A stretch of DNA of 64,000 nt from Polytrichum commune (lineage: Eukaryota > Streptophyta > Polytrichopsida > Polytrichales > Polytrichaceae): the NCBI GenBank assembly GCA_950295325.1, contig OX485807.1, positions 19,811,666-19,875,665 of the forward strand, read 5' to 3'. The notes under the pieces were generated by a model. That model was given only the letters and a program-made list of their open reading frames with translations, had not been told where the DNA came from and did no database searches. The stretch's first letter is position 1, and the number at the start of each line of letters is the position of its first letter. Positions 10,501-21,589 of the stretch are shown here, one piece after another. A program made the position numbers and the translations under genes.

Positions 10501-12577
10501 GTTCATTCCATTGGAGGATCCCAATGATGAGAAACAAAATGGGGAAATAGCTGTCACCAATTCGGAGTCAAATTTGACAGTGCTCGAGGCCTGCGATCTC
10601 GAGGTCGGCAAATATTATGAACTCGTCGTTACAAATGTTATAGGTGAGTGAGATAATTCTCTTCCATGAATGTGCTTGAAAATCGCATGGGAGCCTCCGT
10701 TTTGTGAGTTTTGATGATACATTTGTTTGATGATTGTGATTTTTAGGGGTTAGGGCTAAGGGTTTAAGGTTTTTTTTAATCTTCCCTAGAAGCAGTACTG
10801 GCGGATCGATTTTTGTTTTTAGAGTGTCCCAGTTAGCAGATGACAGGGTCGAAATCGCGGGCCAGGCTGCTGAAGTTCTTCAATATATAAGTCATGAAGT
10901 GATAATAACAATGTGATTATGTGCTTCATTCGTAGTCATTATGTCCAATCGTAAAACAACGTTGTCAAATGGCTGATTTTTTTTGTTGATAGTAGGCACC
11001 AGGACATTGACGTCTGCAGCTTACACAAAAAGGTTAAAAGCATCAAAGTAAAATATTGGCTTGTAAAGTGGTCAATTGTTATCGTTGGACACAAGAGTTG
11101 TCGTGCTACTCAGTTATCTCATTTCTACTTCTAATATTTATATTATATGAAACTTGGAGGCATGTCATACGAGGCCATTGTCATGATATCAATTGATTCT
11201 AATCTTAATCATGTTCAATTACAACCAACATCGCCAATTGTTTGCGTTGTAGCTACTAGTTATAAGTACAATAATTCTTTTGCCACCCAGTCATTTCATT
11301 GCCTCTAATAGTTATACTTTATGAAACTCGAAGGTATCCTGATGTTGATGAAAGTTGTGACGAATCCTTTGAATCCACCAGGCCTGTACAGGTACCGCCT
11401 TGGTGATGTCCTCAAGGTGAAGGGATTCCGGAAAACGTTGCCAATCTTTGAGTTTGTCCGACGCAAGGATGTCATCCTCAGCATCAACACCGACAAAACC
11501 GACGAAAAAGAGCTCCAAGTTGTAACAAACAAGGTATGTAAGCTTCTGGAAGGGACGCCAATGGAGCTTGCTGATTACACGAGCACGGGCGACATCACTT
11601 CCTTCCCGGGCCACTACATCCTCTTCTGGGAGATGGTAGACAGCAGGTAGGCTCATCTTACTCAACCCAAATTGCTCACATTGCATATTAGAGTTATCCT
11701 TCAACTCGACTGGACTTTAGGTTGGGAGTTGGTTGTTTCCTAAGTTCTCTGTGGATGTTGTGGAGATTTTAAAGGAAGAACATGCTATATTAGTTCGTTC
11801 AAATTCAAAATCTTTGAGCTTTTATTGAGCCTTTTTGAGCACGTCCTGACCCATAGGCCCAAAAAACATTTTGGACCATGGTGCCTGGTTCACTCCATGG
11901 AAGCTGACTAAGGTTCCTGACTTTAAAGAGATTGGACTGCGTGTTCAAAATATGATAACCATTCTAAGCTCAATAATCAACATAATTGGGGGACATAAGC
12001 ATTTAGTGAGCACAAGAAACTTCACCATGTCGTACTGATCTCTTGTTTCATAACCCAGGAAAAGTGGGCCAGTCAGAAAAAAGTACCCATTTAAGACTCA
12101 TCTACCTTAAGTTGAACCTTGGTAGATGGGACAAGGCCCAATTGGCTCATTTTAGTTGGTAAGGCCATCTACAAGATTAGATACTTACACGTGAGTGTGG
12201 TATGAGTTAAGAATGCTATGAGTTCACTTCCACGGTATTGAATGGTTGCCTGTGTGTGTGTATGTGTGGGTGGCCACAGTAATTTGGATCACAGCGTGCT
12301 CCAAGAATGTGCAAACACCATGGATGCGAGCTTGAATCACTCGTACCGAAGGTGGCGGAATGGCAACATGATTGGGCCACTTGAGCTGCGGATCGTGAAG
12401 GAGGGGACATTCAACAAAGTAATGGTGTTGGCAATTGAGAGAGGAACCTCCTCGTCAACATACAAGCCACCTCGGTGTGTGAACCATCCGCAATCCCTGG
12501 AGCTTCTGAAAACAGAGACCATTGTATCATTCCACAGCTTGATAACACCGGACGCGAGCCCATCGCCAACTCTGTAG
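7567..12577 (+). CDS. GH3-family acyl acid-amido synthetase, copy 1 (six exons)
   Basis: Coding exons are 7567-7985, 8574-8675, 8813-9084, 10089-10643, 11382-11646 and 12280-12577, all with GT-AG introns; joined they give 636 residues. GH3 enzymes adenylate a carboxylic acid hormone (auxin, jasmonate or benzoate) with ATP and couple it to an amino acid, mostly in the cytosol. Visible motifs: ATP-binding motif I SSGTTSGK at 140-147, motif II YAACE at 369-373, motif III GLYRYRLGD at 450-458, and the C-terminal YKPPRCV with Lys about 600. The N-terminal about 40 residues are charged and low complexity (EEKKKELD, then NSSSSD). Motif II is unusual; most GH3 proteins have Y-A/G-S-S-E. The start is the first ATG of an ORF conserved in copy 2, preceded by an identical 5' flank of about 55 bp. 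Which GH3 group, and so which substrate, cannot be read from sequence alone. A 3' end of the same kind as the amplified unit at GH3-2 is present once. Confidence 0.93.
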
Positions 12578-13060
12578 GTCTCTATTAGTTTTTGGGGTCC
12601 TATAGGATCGACTGTAAATTACTGTATGAATTCCTTGTCGTTGGGGCACTTGATGTAGGTGCTGCTTATGTTGCAGAAAATCTGCACGTTTATTACAAAT
12701 TGGCTAAGAAGACAGCCTGGTGGATACTATCCTGTTCATGACTGCAACAGTCAAGTGCAGTTCCACAATAAAAGAAGGAAAATTCCATGACTTGAACTAT
12801 ATTGGCTGGATTTAATCGTTTACTGCTTTGCAGCTCATATCATTGGACATCATTTGTATTCTAAGGTAGAAGCCGCCTATGATTGACACTTTGAGCACTA
12901 CGGGCCTCTACCTAACCCGGCCCGGGAAATATCCTATATTTTAATTTGAATTAGCAATATCTTTATGAGCACAATGACATTAAGATCACAGAAATAAGAG
13001 CATATATGATTTTATAAGTCACAAGGAGGGTGCAACGGGTGTTATGTAGTCAGGTGTGAT
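12578..13060 (+). other. 3' flank of GH3-1
   Basis: Sequence from 12578 is homologous to the 3' flank of GH3-2. From about 12676 (CTGCACGTTTATT, then CTGTTCATGACTGCAACAGT, TTGCAGCTCAT) it matches 24842-24945 and 25344-25420, where the array and the SINE of the second copy end. No further gene. Confidence 0.6.
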
Positions 13061-13286
13061 CAATGATCGGGGAGAACCGGCAGTTAGTTACAAATGAACC
13101 GGTTGAGTTTGAGAAATAACCGGTTGAAGATCAAGACTGCAGGAAAATTACCGATCATTTTAGAAGAATTTATAGAATATACCCCGATTTAATAAAGGAA
13201 AACCGGAGGATGTCAACATGTAACCGGTTGGACTTGCATACACTAGGACCTCAACCGATTCTGCCCAAAAATCTCCCCGATCACTG
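13061..13286 (-). mobile_element. hAT-type MITE, copy 3
   Basis: The ends are CAATGATCGGGGAGA and, complemented, CAGTGATCGGGGAGA. The 226-bp element is flanked by a perfect 8-bp GGTGTGAT (13053-13060 and 13287-13294). Interior AACCGGTTGAGTTTGAG and TAACCGGTTGGACTTG match copies 1 and 2 in the opposite orientation. It sits between the two GH3 genes. Confidence 0.87.
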
Positions 13287-13429
13287 GGTGTGATGATGCC
13301 CTTCATGTATAGGGATGTGGACCCCAGTTGCGCATAAAGTGATACCCCTTACCACACTCACGTGTACGTATCTAAACTTGTAGATGTGGTAGTGGTGAGT
13401 TCACAAATGCATTTCCTGTTAGGTGCAGC

Positions 13430-14110
13430 GGTATCCGAAGTGTTTCTGAAATTGGGTTCTCAAGTGTGGGAGGCGGCACTTGAAGAAGAGATTGAAGTAC
13501 TTCTTCATTAGTGTTTTCTGGAATTGGGTTCTTTGGTGTTGGATACGGTGACTAGAGCTCGGCAATTGAAGTGAATCAAGTACTTCATTAATTAGTCCTG
13601 AGGATATAGTGGGTTGAGGATTTCTGTCGAAATTTGGGAGTTGGTCGATTGCTATATGTAGTAGTTGCATTGGCTGAGAGATTCGGGATTTGAGCTTCTG
13701 GGTTCGGAGATAGCCTTTTGTTCTTGTGAAGAGGGTTAATTTCGGTCTTTCCAGGAACATATTCATCTGCTACTGAAGTTGGCATTCCCTCTCCAGTGCA
13801 GCAGTATCCGAAGTCATTCGATGCGGTGACTAGAGCTCGGCACTTGAAGAAGTGATTCAAGTACTTCACCTTCATTAGGTCCTGTGGATATATTGGGTGA
13901 AGGTTTGCTGTTGAAGTTTGGGAGTTGGTCGATTGCTATACCTAGTAGATGCAGTGCCTGTGACATTCATATGGTTCGGAGATAGCCATTTGTTCTTGTG
14001 AGGGAGGGTCAATCTTCTGTCATTCCAGGAACACATTCATCTGCTACTGTCCAGTGTTTCAGCAACTGGATTCTCTAGTGTTGGATGCGGAGACCACATA
14101 GGATCGACCT
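13430..14110 (+). repeat. Leader repeats of GH3-2, two units and a partial one
   Basis: The same unit as at 6935-7515: TCCTGAGGATATAGTGGG near 13596 and TCCTGTGGATATATTGGG near 13880, period about 284 bp. An extra partial piece lies at 13430-13550 (GCAGCGGTATCCGAAGTG, AGGCGGCACTTGAAGAAGAG). It ends just before the conserved flank ACCACATAGGATCGACCTGG that precedes the start codon. Confidence 0.75.
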
Positions 14111-14148
14111 GGGGCTGATTTAGTTGGAGCTGAGCCAACACGTCCAAG

Positions 14149-17100
14149 ATGGCAGCCGTAGCTACCAGGCCAGCGCCTGAGATGCAAGTGGAGGAGAAGA
14201 AGAAGGAGCTGGATCAAAGCGAGCTTCTGAAACTGCACAACAGCTCCTCATCAGATCCTTTCGTGATGCCGTCCCAGCGAGGGTTGGTGGCGACAGCGCC
14301 CGGGTTCGACCACGAGGCATTCCTGGACATGGTGGCCGAGGATGCGATGTTCCTGCAGCGGGAGAAGCTGCGACAGATTCTGGCCCGGAACGCAGACGTG
14401 GAGTATTTGCAACGACATGGGTTAGGCGGCCGAACGGACGCGGATAGCTTCCGAAAGTGCGTGCCGGTGGTGAAGTACGTGGACTTGGAGGAGGATATCA
14501 TGCGGATTGTGAATGGGGAGAAGACGCCTATCTTCACCGTCGACCCCATCACCGACTTTAATTTCAGGTCAGTGGTTGTTGTTGTTGTGGTTGTTGGTTG
14601 CTTTTCAATCTTCCACTGCTTCAATCCACTGAGTGATTGGGAAAAGTTGTGACGTCCACACTAATAATATCATCTGTTCTTCCATCAGTTACGCTGTGGA
14701 GGATGATTCCTTCGTAAGAGCCTGGGAGCTTGTCAATGCCTTTAGATTAGCAATATAGGGTGTTTTCTCGAACACATTCGGTAAACTTTGGGCTTTTGTT
14801 CTCCTACTACTTCAGGGTTTTGTCTTGTCTCTCACATGAGTCCACCTTATACTTGAGCTTCCAACTTGACAGCTTCAACTTTTCACAACGCTAAGATTGA
14901 GAGCTTGAAGGAAGGAGCATTCTCATTGGCAGAAAGGAGTTTCTCACTCATGCGTGTTCACTCAATTTCACTCAGTTGCAGAACTTGGTTATGATCTTTC
15001 GACACGAGTCCTTAAACTTTCTACCAGGCTTACAACACTTAGACGGCGCATTGATGGGTCCTATGTGGAATCACAATGACATGCTCTCGATCAAAATCCT
15101 CTAGAGCTACCTTTGTGAGGTGGCTTGGCTGAGGAATGTCAAGAGTTCGAGCTCTCGTTTTATAAGGTTTCAAGCACTCTCTGGTTGTCACGAAGCCTCC
15201 TTTGTTTATTTCCATTCCCCCTTTCCTTCAAATCTCCCTTTGAGCATTATGATGTTACAATTGCTCAAACTATCGAGAGCTTAAGGATTGGTCAAGCTTT
15301 GAAAAGTTAGAGGTTTGGATGAAAGCTTGTCCAATCCACTCGGGTTAAGTGATTTCACCAGACCTAATTTCAATTTGTCATGTGGTTAAGAAGACTAAAC
15401 GCTAGACTCAATTATCTCCTGTAGTTACAGGTCATAATTGAACTCAGAGTTTGTTACTTCCTCTGATTACTGTCCACATTGAATCCTGCACTTTGCGTGG
15501 GTTTTTTGTGGAGTGCAGCTCAGGGACTACAAGTGGGAAGCCCAAGTACATTCCTTCAACGTCAAGAAACTCTGAGAACACCATGTTTCTTACGAGCTTT
15601 GTGGGTTCGCTGTACAGAAGGTGGTGTCTCTCACTAAATTACTCTCTTTGGTAGCTAGATATAAATATCCTGAGCTATTTTTTGTTTAGAAAAAGGTTGG
15701 GCAAGTTGAATCTCTGAAGTGCAAGTTTTACCTAATCTCCGTGTGGAGTTGTGATCTCACTTGACTTCGAAGGTTCATATCCCAATGCACAATCGGCAGT
15801 AAATGTATGCATCATAAAACTCTAGATTCATATATCATCAATGCTGATTTCACATCAATTCACTCACATCAACCTAGAGCAATGAATCAATGCCTACCAG
15901 CGCATAGCATTGCAATCTTAATCTTTTGTCCCTATATTTTAATCTTGCAAGACTTAGAGGGTTGATTTATGAGTTGAATGTCTCAAGGATGAATGAGATG
16001 AACTCAACATTAGCTAAAACGTTGAGTGATCACTGACGCTATTGAACGCTGCACTAACTCAACATTGAATGTTGTTCACTTGCATTTTGCATTTTCAGAC
16101 ATAGGTGCTGAACGACAATGAGTCCTTGAATTTGCTTTGAAACAGGTGCCTCCCAGACTTAAAGGGTGGCAAAGGATTCAACCTTGCGTTTGCTGGAAAA
16201 CAAATTGACACACCTTCAGGAATCAAAGCTGGAGCCCAGACTACAAATTATTACAAGGGTCCACGTTTCAGGAACCGACCGTATAACCCGGACCAAGAGG
16301 GTTGTGTCCCTGATGAAGTCATTATGTGTGATGACATTGATCAGAGCATGTACTGTCACCTCCTTTGTGCGCTTGCCCAATCACCCGAGGTGGTGAAAGT
16401 GTATGCCACATTTGCAGGTTAGTTTGACATCCATGTTCAATGGAATTTCTCTCCATGTGAGTGAGAATACAATAACCCATTGGAAGATCATTCTCCTTGG
16501 TTTCAAAGTTAAATCACATGAAACTTTCATGAATCTATTACTGGAACTCAAAGGAATGTATATTTCAAGAGGGGTGCCACCATGGCCGCATGACGAAGGC
16601 ACGAGGTGGGTTTTCATGGGAGAAGATGGCCCGGGAGCCTCCTCAGGAGAAAAGCGTTAACAAATTTCAGTTTTTGAGTAAGAATCCAATCTCTAGTGTA
16701 GAATTCTCCCTAATGCATGAACACGACACCTCTGTGAGCTATTGCAGAGGTTTATCTACTACCCAGTACCGAGGTGGAGATGATTCGTCTCTGCTCCTTC
16801 CGCAAAGCTCTAATTAGTTTCTTACGTGGAGTTCTAGTCAACTTCAGGGTACTTCCTCCCATTTCCATGGAACTGTACATATTGCATGGTGTGCTGCCTG
16901 TCATGCACCATGTCAGGCTTCACGAAGGCCCGGACCTTAACCTACTAAAGTTTTGAGGTTGGGGTGGGAATGTATCCAACCTCAACCTATATTGGTGTCC
17001 AATATAGAAGGAAACAATAATTCACGGCTGGTAGCAATATCGTAGCCATCTCTTCTCTTGTCAATTTGCTTCTGGTGTATGCATTCTATGCTTCAAATTC

Positions 17101-20100
17101 CTTGTCAGCCACAATGTGAAGTATCCATGTGGGTGAACTTGTCTTGAATTTCATACAAGCTGGACACTGATACCTTGTCAGAAATTTGCAGCTGGAATTG
17201 TTGGAGCGATCCGTGCATTACAGAAACAGTGGCCTGAGATTGTGGAGGACATCAGAACGGGCACACTGAACCCTAAAATTACAGAACCCGAAATGCGAGC
17301 TGCAGTCGAGAAAACACTAAAACCTAACCCTGAAATAGCCGGCCTGGTGGAGAGGGAATGCGGGAAGAAGGATTGGGGCGGCATAATTCCACGTCTATTT
17401 CCAAACGCACATTACGTGGCATGTGTGATCTCGGGGAGCATGCTTCAATACGCCCCGGCTTTGAGGCACTTTTCAGGCCACCTGCCAACCATGTCCCCTG
17501 TGTACGCGGCCTGTGAGTGTGCCTTTATTGGTCTCAACTTGAACCTCACATGTGAGCCCAAGGACATTACATACATGTTGTGGCCGGAAACAGCATATTA
17601 TGAGTTCATTCCATTGGAGGATCCTGATGAGCAGAAACAAAATGGGAAATTATCGGTCACCGATTCAGAGTTGAATTTGAAGGTGCTTGAGGTCTCCGAC
17701 CTTGAGCTTGGCAAACGTTACGAACTTGTCGTTACAAATGTTATAGGTGGGGTGTGAAATTTCAGTCCTTGAATGTGCTTGATAATTGCATGGGTTTGAT
17801 GATTGTGATGTTTAGGGTTAAGGGTCTAAAAATCATCGTCAAGTGTTTGGTTTGTTGGTAATAGTCACCAGTACATTGACATCTGCAGCTTACTCAAAGA
17901 GATTTAGAATAGTAAGGGAAAATATTGGTGGATAAATGGTCACATGTGAGTGCAAGAGTTCTCGTGCCACTCAGTCAAATCATTGCCTCAAATAGTTATA
18001 CTTTTTGAAACTCGAGGCATCCTGATGTTGATGAAAGTTGTGATGAATCCTTTGAATCCACCAGGCCTGTACAGGTACCGCCTTGGTGATGTCCTCAAGG
18101 TGAAGGGGTTCCGGAAAACGTTGCCAATCTTTGAGTTTGTCCAACGCAAGGATGTCATCCTCAGCATCAACGCCGACAAAACCGACGAAAAAGAGCTCCA
18201 AGCTGTCACGAACAAGGCATGTAAGCTTCTGGAAGGGACACCATTGGAGCTTGCTGATTACACGAGCACGGGCGACATCACTTCCTTCCCGGGCCACTAC
18301 ATCCTCTTCTGGGAGATGGTAGACAGCAGGTAGGCTCATCATTATTCAACCGAACTTTCTCACATGGCAAAATGTACTGATCATAGTGAAGTTCCAGACA
18401 CTTGTAAAGTAAATGGGCCTAATTCGGTTACCTTTATTGAACACCTATAAATGAGTGGTCTGTGGTTAGGTGTGGATCTAAGAACGGACATCAGAATGAC
18501 ATGTCTTTAAATTAGAGTGGACTACGTGCTCCAAATATGATTACTATTCTAAGTTTAATAGTCAACATAATCCTACACGATCACCTAAGAAGAAAGAGAA
18601 TCTTCACTCTGATAATGAATAGGATATCCATATGAGCCCCAAAAATCATGAGGGAAATGGTCACGGCCTTGATTTGGATTTGTTGATCGTCTCGTACAAA
18701 GTGTGTTTAATCTCCCAGGAGAATTGGATGCAGAACTAAAAGTGTTCGTTCTAGGCCCACTTAGGTTAGAGTAGAAATTTCCAAGCATTATGTAGTCCCT
18801 ATATAGATGCACTTCACCGCAAGCATTTGTCATGTGAACTGGTCCAGAACTCACATGCTGGATACCGACTGATGAATGCTTTGCGATCAATACTTGGTGC
18901 AAGAAATTTCAAGATGTTACATCAATTACATTTCTTATGTCATTCTTCTGGTACTGATCATCAAGGAGATTTGGTGTGATCAGCCATTGAATTGAAGTGC
19001 TCATGAGGCTATTAAGGGGCACTTTCCACCAGCCTGCTTGAGGGCCTGTGACCATTGAAATAGAAAATCTCTCATTGGTGGAAATTGCTGAGCCTCACTT
19101 CACTATACATGAGCGCTTGAGGGTCTAAGGAAGTTTGAATGGGTGAGAGGGAATTCATCCACTCAAACAGTAAGGAAATTGTTGCATACGAGTGCACCTC
19201 TCATCCATCTCCCTTTAGGTTTGTGGTTAATTTGTTTCAAATGTGTCTCAATTGACTAATTTGGGGTCTTTGAAGGTAATTTCGATGTCGAATGATATAA
19301 CAGTAGTGACCTATGACCTTAGGGCATGTTTGTTGGATGAATGAGAGGTACACTCGTATGCAACAATTCCCTCACCGTTTGAATCGATGAATTCCCCACA
19401 CGACATCCTACAAGACATGCCATGGATAAGTTTCATTAGTCCACCAAATTTTGCGCTAAGCCAACCTCATAGAGGTGGGTGTAACACAAAACCGGGAGAC
19501 CATGAGACTGGAGAACATGAGAACATCTCACAACCCTGGGTTTATTGGCTCTGCCCTAGGGCCAAGCTCTCAGTTGGCTTTTTTCTCCTCGCTCATAAGT
19601 TTGTCCTTGAACAAATGTGTGCGGATAAATGTGGAAAGAAAGTAACTAATGTGGCTGAAAACTAAGGTAACTTGAGACAACTAGAAATTCATGTAAGAAA
19701 ACTAGATACAAATGTCTAGAATCTAAGTTAACTCCCCCTCACAAGAAGAGGCTCGTGGAGTCCATCCAATGAGTAGCACCTTATTATTACTTATTGTGAA
19801 GAAGGGCCCACTTGAAGATTAGAATGGTGATGAAATAGCATTGAGTTGAGAGCCTGGTCACACATGTCTTTACACTACACTTGAAGCCCGTGACCACACA
19901 AGCTTCAACTTCAAATTTTGCATAGTATGCCTTCAGATGAGTTTCAAAGGGCCCTCTCAAATTCATGGTCACAGCCCTTGGCTGTAGTGTGAAGTGGCCC
20001 GACACTCTCCTGCTTCCTGTCTATCCATGCAGTTCACCTCCACGGTACTGAATGGTTGTTTTTGTGTGTGTGTGTGTATGTGTGGGGCCACAGTAATCTG

Positions 20101-20391
20101 GATCACAAAGTGCTACAAGAATGTGCAAACACCATGGATGCGAGCTTGAATTACTCGTACCGAAGGTGGCGGAACGGCAACATGATTGGGCCACTGGAGC
20201 TACGGATCGTGAAGGAGGGGACATTTAACAAAGTAATGGTGTTAGCAATTGAGAGAGGAGCGTCCTCGTCAACATACAAGCCGCCCCGGTGTGTGAACCA
20301 TCGGCAGTCCCTGGAGCTTCTGAAAACGGAGACCATTGTATCCTTCCACAGCTTGATAACACCGGACGCGAGGCCATCGCCGACTCTTTAA
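14149..20391 (+). CDS. GH3-family acyl acid-amido synthetase, copy 2 (six exons)
   Basis: Exons are 14149-14567, 15519-15620, 16146-16417, 17192-17746, 18065-18329 and 20094-20391. Exon lengths equal those of copy 1 one by one and give 636 residues without stops. Motif I SSGTTSGK, motif II YAACE, motif III GLYRYRLGD and YKPPRCV are all kept, so it is probably functional. Differences from copy 1 cluster in the exon 3 and exon 4 products (for example NYYKGPRF for NYYRSARF). Exon 3 must start at 16146: the upstream stretch that is open in copy 1 holds a TGA here. The intron 4 donor is GTGGGG against GTGAGT in copy 1, so splicing may be weaker. Intron 5 is 1764 bp and holds a MITE; its acceptor is preceded by a TG microsatellite rather than a usual polypyrimidine tract. 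The last 50 nt of coding sequence are the head of a downstream tandem array. Confidence 0.93.
19150..19395. mobile_element. MITE in intron 5 of GH3-2
   Basis: GGAATTCATCCACTCAAACA, then AATTGTTGCATACGAGTG and CACCTCTCATCCATC, is mirrored at 19330-19395, giving arms of about 60 bp. It is about 246 bp and non-coding. The interior TTTCAAATGTGTCTCAATTG resembles the elements at 2335-2580 and 4068-4200. I could not find a clear target duplication. Confidence 0.7.
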
Positions 20392-21589
20392 TTACGTCTC
20401 TACTCGTTTGTTTCAGGTCCTACATCCCTCAAAACATTCAAGGATTGATTATAAACAACCGTAATGTTTGGTTTTTGGGGTCCTGTGGTTTCTTGATGTA
20501 GGTGTTGTTTGTGTTGTAGAAAACATGCACATGCATCCTTCCACAACTTGATAACACCGGACGCAAGGCCATTGCCGACTCTTTAATTACGTCTCTACTA
20601 GTTTGTTTCAGGTCTTATATCCCTCCAAACATTAAAGCATTGGTTATAAACCACCGTAATGTTTGGTTTTTTGGGTCATGTGGTCTCTTGATGTAGGTGC
20701 TGCTTGTGTTGTAGAAAACATGCACATGCATCCTTCCACAGCTTGATAACACCGGACGCGAGGCCATTGCCGACTCTTTAATTAAGTCTGTACTAGTTTG
20801 TTTCAGGTCCTATATCCCTCAAAACATTCAAGCATCGGTTATAAACCACCGTAATGTTTGGTTTTTTGGATCCTGTGGTCTCTTGATGTAGGTGTTACTT
20901 GTGTTGCAGAAAACATGTACATGCATCCTTCAACAGCTTGATAACACCGGACGCGAGGCCATGGCCGATTCTTTAATTAGGTCTCTACTGGTTTGTTTCA
21001 GGTCCTATTCCCTCAAAATATTTAAGTATCGATTATAAACCAACGTAATGTTTGGTTTTTTGGATCCTGTGGTCTCTTCATGTAGGTGTTGCTTGTGTTG
21101 CAAAAAACATGCACATGCATCCTTCAACAGCTTGATAACACCGGACGCGAGGCCATGGCCGATTCTTTAATTAGGTCTCTACTAGTTTGTTTCAGGTCCT
21201 ATTCCCTCAAAACATTCAAGTATCGATTATAAACCACCGTAATTTTTTTGGATCTTGTGGTCTCTTGATGTAGGTGTTGCTTGTGTTGCAGAAAACATGC
21301 ACATGCATCCTTCAACAGCTTGATAACACTGGACGCGAGGCCATGGCCGACTCTTTAATTAGGTCTCTACTAGTTTGTTTCAGGTCCTATATCTCTCAAA
21401 ACATTCGAGCATCGGTTATAAACCACCGTAATGTTTGGTTTTTTAGATCCTGTGGTCTCTTGATGTAGGTGTTGCTTATGTTGCAGAAAACATGCATATG
21501 CATCTTTCCACAGCTTGATAACACCAGATACGAGGCCATTGCCGAATCTTAAATTAAGTCTGTTTCAGGTCCTATATCCTTTAAAACAT
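20342..21589 (+). repeat. Tandem array of the GH3-2 terminal exon end and 3' flank, left part
   Basis: CCTTCCACAGCTTGATAACA or a close variant starts at 20342 (inside the real last exon), 20538, 20732, 20927, 21121, 21309 and 21504. The period is 188-196 bp. Each unit holds the last about 50 coding nt with the stop, then GTTTGTTTCAGGTCCTA, ATAAACCACCGTAATGTTTG and TTGATGTAGGTGTTGCTTGT. The copies differ by point changes and small indels. GH3-1 has one such segment only, so the expansion followed the gene duplication or was lost in copy 1. Confidence 0.92.
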
